The position numbers were made by a program, and so were the translations under genes. The notes beneath the pieces are model-generated. The model was not told the origin of the DNA, ran no database searches, and saw only the letters and a program-made list of their open reading frames with translations. Of a stretch of 64,000 nucleotides of DNA, positions 21,841 through 32,037 are shown piece by piece. Every line of letters begins with the position of its first letter. The first letter of the stretch is position 1. Origin of the DNA: Arachis hypogaea (Eukaryota; Streptophyta; Magnoliopsida; Fabales; Fabaceae); NCBI RefSeq assembly GCF_003086295.3, contig NC_092048.1, positions 86,346,626-86,410,625 of the forward strand, read 5' to 3'.

Positions 21841-22658
21841 GTATGTTTATTTCGCAATTCTGCTGTTACTGTGCTGTTAGTTTTCTTCATATGATATAAT
21901 TTCTTGTTTCATGCTGCTCTTTACTATGAATTTTCATGTTTATATTCCTTATATTTAAGTACGCTTTAATTGTGATTCATATGAACTATTTGACTGCTGT
22001 TTATTTTCCGGGACAATCCAATTTTAGCCGGAATGCTGCCCAAATTTCTGTAAAATGTTTCCATTCATGTTTTGGTTTTGCCATTTTGAAATCTGTTTAC
22101 TCTGCTTTAACCAAACCATTCATGAATGCCCGGGCAAGTTTTCTTATCCTTTTTGATTTCCTGGTTCCTACACTGCATTTTTGATGTTTGATTCTAAATT
22201 TTTGCTTTCTCTGTATCTATTTGAATCATCATCAAACTGTTTTACTTGTTTGGATATGAGTTACTTATCGCTTCTAACTGTGAATACTTGTTACTTGGAA
22301 TATTTTCATTATGCCACTTACTTTAACGCACTTCTACTAACTCACTAATTTTCACCTCCTAAACTCTTTTTCAATTCTAACCAACCTAACCTTTCAAAAA
22401 CTTCTTTTCTGATTTTCTTTCACTTTCTCTTAATATTCTAACTAAGGCATGATGTTTATTTTTCTATTTTACATGAATTCTATTCCATTTTGGATTGTAA
22501 ATTCTTCTTTTCGAACTTTTAACTCCTATTCAATCCTTAATGCACTTTTACTTAGCTCATATTCATTACTCTCCTGCTCCTTTGCTACTATGTGCTTCTC
22601 TTGTTAATTGCCTCCTTGTTTTCCTGTTTTTATTATATCCTTGAATTCTATTTTTCAG
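21841..22658 (+). other. Possible intron before ORF2 of D
   Basis: A GTATGT-type donor follows TTCTCCGTT near 21840. AT-rich sequence then runs to a pyrimidine tract and acceptor CTATTTTTCAG at 22648-22658, one base before the ORF2 ATG. F has a similar TTTTCAAG directly before its ORF2 ATG. A spliced subgenomic mRNA would explain how ORF2 is reached. Inferred from sequence only. Confidence 0.45.
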
Positions 22659-22659
22659 G

Positions 22660-24075
22660 ATGTCAGACTCCCACAGAAAAGGGAAAGAAAAGGCAACAAA
22701 TGGAAAATAGAAAAGAGGAGAAGCCTCTATGTCTATCATTGATCTCATGCATGATGCCTCCTTGCGGGAGAAAAATTTTACCCCGCAGGAGAAGGCCGAC
22801 CAGCTAATCCCTGCTACTGATCTAGTAAAATTTGCAAACCGATACTGTGAGCTGAGGTATCCGGTGTTTGCAACCTCCAGGAACCTATACCTGGAGAGGA
22901 CTCTGAAGATCCCAGAAGAACTCCAGCAATACACCTCTGACCAGATCAAACAAAGAGGCTGGTTCTTCCTGGAGAGACCTCTGACTGAGGTCAATGCATC
23001 TTGGGTTAGAGAATTCTACTGCAATTACTTCAAGACTTCCCTAGATGCAGTGAACCTCAGAGGGAAGCAGATTCTGGTTACTGAAGAGGCCATTGAGAAT
23101 GTTTTGAAGCTTCTGCCTAAGACTGATCAGCTGGATGGTTATCAGAAAGCTGAGGAAGACATGCGCTTTATGCGATTTGATTGGGATGCAGTAAAGGCCC
23201 GGATAGCCCTTGACCCAACCGTTCCTTGGATTATGGGTCAGAACACCATCATGCCAAAGGGAATCAAGCGCATTTACCTAAATGATGAGGCTCGGCTATG
23301 GCATCAGATACTTAGCAACTTCATTATGCCGAGTACTCACGAGACTGAGATACCAGCCGCTATGATCACCTTCCTATGGTGTGTGATGGAGGGTAAGGAC
23401 CTGTACCTGCCACGCTTTATCCGGTTCTACATGGCCAGGGTCCACGTCCGAGGCACTCTTCCCTTTCCATATTTGATCACACAGCTAGGCCGTCGAGCTG
23501 ACGTGCCTTGGGAGGATGCTGATGAGAGGCCACCTGCTGCAGAATGCAAGAAGATTATCCCGTACAGCAGGAACTTTCTGGCCTTGGGCTACAGACCTCC
23601 ATTCCCCACTGCTCCTGGCGACACTGCCACACCATCTGCCGGCCCCTCTTCCTCTACAGCTACACCTGCCACCACCACTGCACCTCCACCTACCCCAGAG
23701 CCCATCTATCATCTAGTGGACCGCCTGTTTCGACGGCTTGACCAGATGGAGTGTCGCAACAAGCGACGCTATGAGCACCTGAAGCTGATGATACGATCTG
23801 GCGACATCCCCTCCGAGCCTGACACACCATCCGAGGCATCTGAGGAGGAGACGGATGATCCCGAGGCAGAGACCCATTCACAGAGCGAGGCAGAGCAGGC
23901 AGGCACCCAGCAGGCGGCCCACCATCAGGAGGCTCCGCCTCAGATTCAGGCTGTAGACCCTGAGATCCCTCTTCAGTCAGCACCTCCTCCACAGCAGTCA
24001 GACCCTCAGATCACCACCTCAGAGACCCTAGCTACCCGTCCTTCCAGTGATGACACCCCTTCACACCCTGCTTGA
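22660..24075 (+). pseudogene. ORF2 of D: putative plant transposon protein, one early nonsense codon
   Basis: ATG 22660 gives a short Lys-rich start, then TAG at codon 17 (22708-22710), then an open frame to 24075; ATG 22729 could restart it with 448 residues. The core has WVREFYCNYFKTSLDAV, a region with DEARLWHQILSNFIMPSTH, and FPYLITQLGRR. It aligns distantly with the ORF2 of X and B1 and more closely with that of F. The C-terminal 150 residues are Pro-, Gln- and acid-rich and likely disordered. The role is unknown. The long open part suggests that the stop is recent. Confidence 0.8.
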
Positions 24076-24078
24076 CTG

Positions 24079-24117
24079 AGCATCAGGGACGATGCTACAT
24101 TTTAAGTGTGGGGAGGT
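24079..24117 (+). promoter_or_regulatory. Hairpin plus internal polypurine tract after ORF2 (D)
   Basis: Stem AGCATC / GATGCT with loop AGGGAC (24079-24096) starts four bases after the ORF2 stop. Then comes TTAAGTGTGGGGAGGT (24102-24117), identical over 16 bases to the tract that borders the 3' LTR (25841-25856). Confidence 0.8.
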
Positions 24118-25818
24118 CGCCATCTCTGGCGTTTTTTTTTTTTTTGTGAACCACTACATACTCTTTTTATTTATTTTGCTATTTTTCTGTATTTTTATTT
24201 TTATTTCTATTTTGCAGTACTTATACATTGCTATTTTCATGTATTTATACTCTATTTCTGCATTTTGCATTTTTAGTTCATATTTTAGCCACTTAGTTTA
24301 GTTGCAATTCTAACTTATTAGTTATAGAAATTGTGGATTGATTAGTATAGTTTACCCTTTTTTTTAGCATAAGATAACTTGGAATAGATTGAAAAGAAAA
24401 AGGAAGTAAACTAGAGACTTTAACAGAATCAAAACAATCCACACACTTTGTACATATAGCATTACATGTTAGTTAGTTAACAACATTTCATCAAGGAGAA
24501 ACACTAGAACTTTAAAGCCACCTTAAGTTTTACATTGAGAATAATGGGAATTTTTAACTAAACCTGCATGACATACATAATTGATAAATGATTTTTGAGC
24601 TAGAGAACACATAGCCTGTGAGTTTTGAGCTTAATTGTATGGTTACATTCAAACCATAATTTTTATTCTTGTGTGTTCCGCCCTTCTTTTATATTCTGGT
24701 ATTCTTTACTTTGTTTTAATCTATATGTCCGATATAGATTAGAAATACATACCAAGAGAGTGATTGAAGCCATTATTTGATTTTAGCTCACTTATCCCAA
24801 AACAGCCTACCCTTTACATCACCCTTGTTAGCCCCCTTGAGCCTTTAAATCCCCTTTTATTCTATTAGCCACATTACTGGCCTTAAGCAGAAAAACAAAA
24901 TAAAATCCCAAGTTGAATCCTTGGTTAGCTTAAGATAGAAAATTATGTATAGTTTAAATGTGGGAAAACCTATTGGGAATATGGATGATAAAAACAAAAG
25001 GGTAGAAAAGAATTAAAATAATTCAAAATAAGAATTTTTGGGAAGCATGCTCATGTGAAATCAAAATAATTGAATTACCATGAGCAATAATAAAAAAAGA
25101 AGATTTTATTTTTCAGTATTTGAATAAAGGGGACACAAAAAGAATTCCCCAATTGTGAAATAAAGCAATGCACATGGGATAAAAATAAACATTGAGATAT
25201 GAGCATGTAACATCAAAAGTGAGAAAATATGGAAAATAGGTAAAGAAGCTTTGATTTAGAAAGTATGTATGTTAGGTGAGATCTTAGTCTAATTAAGGAT
25301 TCACTTATTAGCTCACTCAGCCTTATACATATACCCTTACCTTTACCTTGGCCCCATTACAACCTTACTTAAAGACCTCATGATTTTTGGTATGACTATA
25401 TTCTATGATTGTTGATTGGTTAGATGAAGAACAAAGTTATAGAAAGTAAGAATAGAAAAGAAGAATAGAGTGATTAACCCAATAAACACTGAGTGATTAG
25501 AGAGTAAACACAAAATCCAGTGAGGGTTCAATAGCTCATTAACATTTATCTCTATTTAAATTATTAATTGTCTTGCAAAGTTTATAAAATGCTTTTCTCT
25601 CCCATTTTAATTGTAAAGGCACTTTATCACTATCTAAGGTTTGGCTATATATACATGACTCCTTGAGAATGTGAATTAATTTAACTACATGCAAGCTTTA
25701 TATACAAGTGAATAAAAATTAGAATTGCATGATGCATCATTCATTTAGGTAGTTGCATTTAGATTAGATTGCATTACATGACATTCCATCACTTTAACCT
25801 TACTTTTCACCTTGGATT
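24118..25818 (+). other. Noncoding tail of D between two polypurine tracts
   Basis: About 1.7 kb, AT-rich, no credible ORF. Scattered segments such as CCCATTACAACCT and AGACCTCATGAT are shared with the matching tail of F (58970-60578), so the tail is part of the family and not a later insert. Confidence 0.65.
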
Positions 25819-25856
25819 TAGCATGAGGACATGCTATTGTTTAAGTGTGGGGAGGT
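25819..25856 (+). promoter_or_regulatory. Hairpin plus polypurine tract before the 3' LTR of D
   Basis: Stem TAGCATG / CATGCTA with loop AGGA (25819-25836), then TTAAGTGTGGGGAGGT (25841-25856), directly followed by the LTR. This is the expected plus-strand primer site. Confidence 0.85.
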
Positions 25857-27399
25857 TGATAAACCCATATTTTATGATATATTTTGTGCTTAGTTTGAGT
25901 GATTTATTCAATCCTTCACCCACTTATTCATATTAATTGCATAGTTTTACTTTCCCTTCCTCATTATGTGATGTATGTGAAAAATATGTTTCCTATGCTT
26001 TAAAACTAATTATTTTAATTACCTTTAATTCCATTCGATGCCGTGACTATTGTGTTGAGTAGTTTCAGATCTTCTAAGGCAGGAATGACTTAAAGGATGG
26101 AAAGAAAACATACAAAAATGGAAGGAAAGCACAAAACGGAGTTTCTAAAGAAACTGGCATCCACGCGATCGCATGGGCGATGCGGACGCATGCCAAGCGC
26201 GAATAAACAGCGACGCGGCCGCATGACTGACGCGACCGCGCGCCTTAAGCAAAACACATATGACGCGGCCGCATGACTGACGCGATCGCGTGACAAGAAA
26301 AGCTCTGAATGACGCGACCACGTGACCCACGCAGACGCGTGACAGAGGCCACGCACCAGAAATTGCAGAAAACGCTCCCAGCGATTTCTGAAGCCCTTTT
26401 TGGCCCAAATCCAAGTCCAGAAGGCATAGACTAGTGGTTATGAAGTGAGGGAATGCATCCATTCATAGAGAGACGACTTTAGTTTAGTTTTCATGAGTTA
26501 GATTTAGTTTGGAGAGAGGTTCTCTCCTCTCTCTTAGGATTAGGATTTAGGATTTCTCTTAGTTGGGGAGTAACTCTCGATCCCAGGTTTAATGTTCCTT
26601 TACTTCAAGCTTCTCTTTTACTTTTATTCACTACTTTAGTTGATTATTTACTTTTGCAATTTAATTTATGAATTCTTCCATGTTACAGATTATTATTTTG
26701 GATTAATGTTATTTGAGGTATTTCAGTTAATATTGCTTTCTTTTATTTATTAGTTACAATTATTCCCAATCTGAAGACATTCTTATTCCAGTAGATTTAC
26801 TTTTCTCCTTTTGGTTTTGGTTAAGAAATCAGTAACTCAGGAGTTATCAAACTCAAACATGCTTGATAATTGTTATCTTTGTTAATTGAATTGAGCTTCA
26901 AGAATCCCAATCTTTTCTTAGAAAATAAAATAGGATCCGAAGATCAATCCAATTAATCCCTTGACCTTCCTTTATCTTAGTAAAGGTTAACAAAGCGGAA
27001 TTAAGATTCAATTCTCATAATCATTGATAAGGATAGCCAGGATAGGACCTCTAGTTTCTCATACCTTGCCAAAAGTTTATTTACAGTCATTTATTTATTT
27101 TACTTGCCATTTAAATTGCTTGTTCTTCATTTACTTTATTCGCTAATTAAACTATTCACTCCTCATTCTCAAAACCCCAATTTACAATCTCCATATACCA
27201 ATAATAAGAACATACTTCCCTACAGTTCCTTGAGAAGACGACCCGAGGTTTGAATACTTCGGATATCAATTTATTTAGGGGTTTGTTACTTGTGACAACC
27301 AAAACGTTTGTATGAAAGGACTTTTGAAGGTTTAGAAACTATACTTGCAACGAGGATTTATCCGCAAATTTCTAGACCACGCAAATGTTCCTCTCATCA
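25857..27399 (+). repeat. 3' LTR of D
   Basis: Pairs with 17579-19120. CpG palindromes are at 26158-26350. The TATA box of the 5' LTR is changed here to TTATGAAG. It ends CTCTCATCA. Confidence 0.93.
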
Positions 27400-27404
27400 T
27401 TGAG
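27400..27404 (+). repeat. Target site duplication of D, right copy
   Basis: TTGAG, identical to 17574-17578. Confidence 0.95.
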
Positions 27405-27573
27405 TCACAACATGAATCAATTATGGGTGGAACATCAAGAGCACTCCATCATTCTCCATGAAATTAGAGAAGATCAAAGAGCAATGAGGGAGGAGCAACA
27501 AAGACAAGGAAGAGACATAGAAGAGCTCAAGGACATCATTGGTTCTTTAAGAAGAAAACGCCACCATCACTAA
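27405..27573 (+). pseudogene. ORF2 of B1, 3' part
   Basis: Continues the gene cut at 17578. It encodes a charged helical tail (EHQEHSIILHEIREDQ) and ends in RRKRHHH with stop at 27571-27573, nearly identical to X 12905-13073. Confidence 0.8.
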
Positions 27574-28648
27574 GGTGGACTCATTCCTTGTTCTTAAATT
27601 TCTTCTGTTTTTCGTTTTCTTTATGTTAAATGTTTATCTATGTTTTGTGCCTCTACTTCATGATCATTAGTATTTAGTAACTATGTCTTAAGGCTATGAA
27701 TAATTCCATGAATCCTCCACCTCTCTTAAATGAAAAATGTTTCTAATTCAAAAGAACAAGAAGTACATGAGTTTCGAATTTATCCTTGAATTTAGTTTAA
27801 TTATATTGATGTGGTGACAATACTTTTTGTTTTCTGAATGAATGCTTGAACAGTGAATATGTCTTTTGAAGTTGTTATTTATGAATGTTAAATATGTTGG
27901 CTCTTGAAAGAATGATGAATAGGAGACATGTTATTTGATAATCTGAAAAATCATAAAATGGTTCTTGAAGCAAGAAAAAGCAGTGAATACAAAGCTTGCA
28001 GAAAAAAAATAGTGAAAAAAAAGAGAGAAAGAAAAAAGAAAAAGCAAGCAAAAAAAGCCAGTAGCCCTTAAAACCAAAAGGCAAGGGTAAATAAAAAGGA
28101 TCCAAGGCTTTGAACATCAGTGGATAGGAGGGCCTAAAGGAATAAAATCCTGGCCTAAGCGGCTAAACCAAGCTGTCCCTAACCATGTGCTTGTGGCGTG
28201 AAGGTGTCAAGTAAAAACTTGAGACTGAGCGGTTAAAGTCAAGGTCCAAAGCAAAAAGAAGAGTGTGCTTAAGAACCCTGGACACCTCTAATTGGGGACT
28301 TTAGCAAAGCTGAGTCACAATCTGAAAAGGTTCACCCAGTTATGTGTCTGTGGCATTTATTTATCCGGTGGTAATACTGGAAAACAAAGTGCTTATGGCC
28401 ACAGCCAAGACTCATAAAGTAACTGTGTTCAATAATCAACATACTGAACTAGGAGAATCAATAACACTATCTAAATTCTAAGTTCCTATAGATGCCAATC
28501 ATTCTGAACTTCAATGGATAAAGTGAGATGCCAAAACTATTCAAGAGGAAAAAAGTTACAAGTCCCGCTCATCTGATTGGAGCTAAGTTTCATTGATAGT
28601 TTGGAATTTATAGTATATTTTCTTCTTTTTATCCTATTTGATTTTTAG
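27574..28648 (+). other. 3' untranslated region of B1
   Basis: Noncoding, closely matching X 13074-14147. Confidence 0.75.
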
Positions 28649-28685
28649 TTGCTTGGGGACAAGCAACAATTTAAGTTTGGTGTTG
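28649..28685 (+). promoter_or_regulatory. Hairpin plus polypurine-like box before LTR2
   Basis: Stem TTGCTTG / CAAGCAA with loop GGGA (28649-28666), then TAAGTTTGGTGT (28672-28683), then the LTR at 28686. Confidence 0.75.
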
Positions 28686-30350
28686 TGATGAGCGGATAAT
28701 TTATACGCTTTTTGGCATTGTTTTTACATAGTTTTTAGTATGATTTAGTTAGTTTTTAGTATATTTTTATTAGTTTTTAATTAAAATTCACATTTCTGGA
28801 CTTTACTATGAGTTTGCGTGTTTTTCTATGATTTCAGGTATTTTCTGGCTGAAATTGAGGGACCTGAGCAAAAATCAGATTCAGAGGTTGAAGAAGGACT
28901 GCATATGCTGTTGGATTCTGACCTCCCTGCACTCAAAGTGAATTTTCTCGAGCTACAAAACTCCAAATGGCGCGTTCTTAATGGAGTTGGAAAGTAGACA
29001 TCTAGGGCTTTCCAGAAATATATAATAGTCAATACTTTTCCCGAGGATAGATGACGTAAACTGGCATTCAAATCCAGTTCCATGCTGCATTCTGGAGTCA
29101 AACGCCAGAAACAGGTTGCAAAGTGGAGTTCAACGCCAGAAACAGGCTACAAACTGGCGTTCAACTCCAAGAGAAGCCTCTACACGTGTAAAACTCAATG
29201 CTCAGCCCAAGCACACACCAAGTAGGCTCCGGAAGTGGATTTCTGCATCATTTACTTATCTCTGTAAACCCTAGTAACTAGTTTAGTATAAATAGGACTT
29301 TTTACTATTGTATTTACATCTCTGGACGTTTAGTTCTTAGATCATGGGGGTTGGCCATTCGGCCATGCCTGGACCTTCATCACTTATGTATTTTCAACAG
29401 TAGAGTTTCTACACTCCATAGATTAAGGTGTGGAGCTCTGCTGTTCCTCAAAGATTAATACAAAGTACTACTGTTTTTCTATTCAATTCAAGCTTATTCC
29501 TATTCTAAGATATCCATTCGCACCCAAGAACATGATGAATGCGATGATTATGTGACGCTCATCATCATTCTCACCTATGAATGCGTGCATGACAAACACT
29601 TCCGTTCTACATGCAAACAAGCTAGAATGAATATCTCTTAGATATCTAATACAGAGGACCGAGTCCGAGATATTAGAATCTTCGTGGTATAAGTTAGAAC
29701 CCATGGATGGCCATTCTTGAGATCCGGAAAGTCTAAACCTTGTCTGTGGTATTTCGAGTAGGATCTAGGAAGGGATGACTGTGACGAGCTTCAAACTCGC
29801 GAGTGCTGGGCGTAGTGACAGACGCAAAAGGATAGTAAATCCGGCCTAAAGTATGATCGAGAACCGACAGATGATTAGCCACGCAGTGACAACGCATTGG
29901 ACCATTTTCACAAAGAGGATGGGATGTAGCCATTGACAACGGTGATGCCCTACATAAAGCTTGCCATGGAAAGGAGTAGGAATGGTTGGATGAAGACAGC
30001 AAGAAAGCAGAGGTTCAGAGGAATGAAAGCATCTCTACACGCTTATCTGAAACACTCACCAATGAATTACATAAGTATCTCTATCCTATTTTAATTATCT
30101 TTTAGTATACTATAATCTCTTAATACATTTGAATCCGCCTGACTAAGATGTACAAGGTGATCATAGCTTGCTTCAAGCCGACAATCTCCGTGGGATCGAC
30201 CCTTACTCACGTAAGGTTTATTACTTGGACGACCCAGTGCACTTGTTGGTTAGTTGTATGAAGTTGTGAAACAGAATTAAGAACATAAACGTGCGTATTG
30301 TGTTTTTAGCGCCGTTACCAAGGAAGGAATGATCACGATTTCGCACACCA
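28686..30350 (+). repeat. LTR2, shared as 3' LTR of B1 and 5' LTR of B2
   Basis: 1,665 bp, TGATGAGCGG to CACACCA. Palindromes at 29060-29170, TATA box TATAAATA at 29287-29294. The PBS-like relic AGCGCCGTTACC is at 30308-30319, about 50 bases before the true PBS. Confidence 0.85.
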
Positions 30351-30356
30351 AGTTTT

Positions 30357-30374
30357 TGGCGCCGTTGCCGGGGA
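30357..30374 (+). other. Primer binding site of B2 (tRNA-Asp)
   Basis: TGGCGCCGTTGCCGGGGA, a full match to the tRNA-Asp complement. Confidence 0.85.
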
Positions 30375-32037
30375 TTGTTCGAGTTTGGACAACTGACGGT
30401 TCATCTTGTTGCTCAGATTAGGTGATTTTCCTTTCAAAATGTTTTCAAAAATCTTTCAAAAATTATTCCTTTTGTTTTCGAAAATCATTCTAAATTTTTA
30501 AGAATGAATTCTAAAGTTTCAAAATGGTATGTTGAATCTTGGCTGGCCATCAAGCTTTAGACTAACCTGGTATGATTCCTAGAATCTTGATTGAGGACTT
30601 TGAATTCGTTACTTCCTTTTTCCTATATGTTTTCGAAAAAAATATACAAAAATCCAAAAAAAAAATAAATCATAAAATCATAAAAATCAAAAATATTTTA
30701 TGTTGTCTGTTTGAGTCTTGAGTCAATTTTTTAGTTTGGTGTCAATTGCATTTTTCTAAAAATTTATGTATTTTTTCGAAAATTCATGCATTCATAGTGA
30801 TCTTCATGATCTTCAAATTTTTCTTGGTAAGTCTTCTTGTTTGATCTTCATATTTTCTTGTTTTGTGTCTTTTCTTGTTTTTCATATGCATTCTTGAATT
30901 ATTAATGTCTAAAGAATAAAAATCTTTAAGTTTGGTGTCTTGCATGTTTTCTTTTCTTGAAAATTTTTCAAAAATAAGTTCTTGGTGTTCATCTTGACAT
31001 TCAAAGTGTTATTGGTGTTCATCTTGACATTTATAGTGTTCTTGCATGCATTGTGTGTTTTGATTCATAATTTTTATGCTATGTGTTATTTTTCATGTTT
31101 TTCTCTTTCCTCATTAAAAATTCAAAAATAAAAAATTTATCTTTCCCTTTTTATCTCATAAATTTCGAAAATTTGGATTGACTTTTTTAAAAATTTTTAA
31201 AATCTAGTTGTTTCTTATGAGTCAAATCAAATTTTCAATTTAAAAATCTTATCTTTTTCAAAATCTTTTTCATTTTTCTTATTTATTTTCGAAAATTTTA
31301 AAAATATTTTTCAAAAATCTTTTTCTTAATTTTATCTCATAATTTTCGAAAATATTATCAACAATTAATGTTTTGATTCAAAAATTTCAAGTTTGTTACT
31401 TTCTTGTTAAGAAAGATTCAAACTTTAAGTTCTAGAATCATATCTTGTGATTACTTGTGAGTCAAGTTATTAATTTTGATTTTAAAATTCAAATCTTTTT
31501 CAAAACTAATTTTAATCATATCTTTCTTTCATATCTTTTTAAATCATATTTTTTCAAAAATTTGATTTTAAAATATCTTCTCTAATTTCTTATCTTCTTA
31601 TCTTTTCGAAATGGATTTTCAAATCTTTTTCAACTAACTAATTGACTTTTTGTTTGTTTCTTATCTTTTTCAAAACCACCTAACTACTCTTCCCTCTCTA
31701 ATTTTCGAAAATACCTCCCTCTTTTTCAAAAATTCTTTTTAATTAATTAATTGTTTTAAATTTTAATTTTAATTTTATTTCTCCTTTAATTTTCGAAAAT
31801 TATCAACCCCTTTTCAAAAATTATTTTCGAAAACTCCTCCCTCTCATCTTCTTCTATTTATTTAATTACTTACTAACACTTCTTTTCATTTCATATCTCT
31901 GCTCCTATCCTTACCCTTGTGTTTGGATTATCCATTCTTCTTCAATCTTATTCCCTTTCTTCTTCTACTAACAATAAGGAACCTCTTTACTGTAACATAG
32001 AGGATTCCTCTTCTTTTCTTGTTCTCTTCTCTTTCAT
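30375..32037 (+). other. Leader of B2
   Basis: 1.66 kb of AT-rich noncoding sequence with many TTTTCGAAAAT words. It carries TAAGTTTGGTGT at 30927-30938 and a one-base variant near 30731. No ORF of note. Confidence 0.7.

Larger units (their letters stand above)
17579..27399 (+). mobile_element. Element D: complete non-autonomous LTR retrotransposon with two ORFs
   Basis: 9,821 bp, both LTRs (1,542 and 1,543 bp) and a 5-bp duplication TTGAG. It holds ORF1 (19237-20778), a CpG palindrome array, a C-rich leader with a possible intron, ORF2 (22660-24075), a 1.7-kb noncoding tail bounded by two identical polypurine boxes, and no reverse transcriptase or integrase. I count about 40 differences between the LTRs by eye (about 2.7%), suggesting an age of the order of one million years at commonly used plant rates. 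E and F are minus-strand relatives. Confidence 0.92.
15744..28685 (+). mobile_element. Interior of element B1, internally deleted, interrupted by element D
   Basis: PBS and leader (15750-16390) run straight into the ORF2 leader (from about 16391, equal to X 11737), so the whole gag-protease region is gone. ORF2 is split by element D (17579-27399). The 3' part resumes at 27405 and ends at LTR2. Without D the interior is about 3.1 kb and keeps both PBS and the polypurine-like box. Confidence 0.8.

Noticed and set aside
21342..21899. A 185-residue proline-rich ORF (and antisense glycine-rich ORFs)
   Set aside because: Produced by C-rich low-complexity sequence on both strands and in several frames, with no conservation in E or F.
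17579..27399. A hidden reverse transcriptase or integrase in D
   Set aside because: No YXDD-type, RNase H or DDE-like motif is found in the frames I could read between the LTRs.
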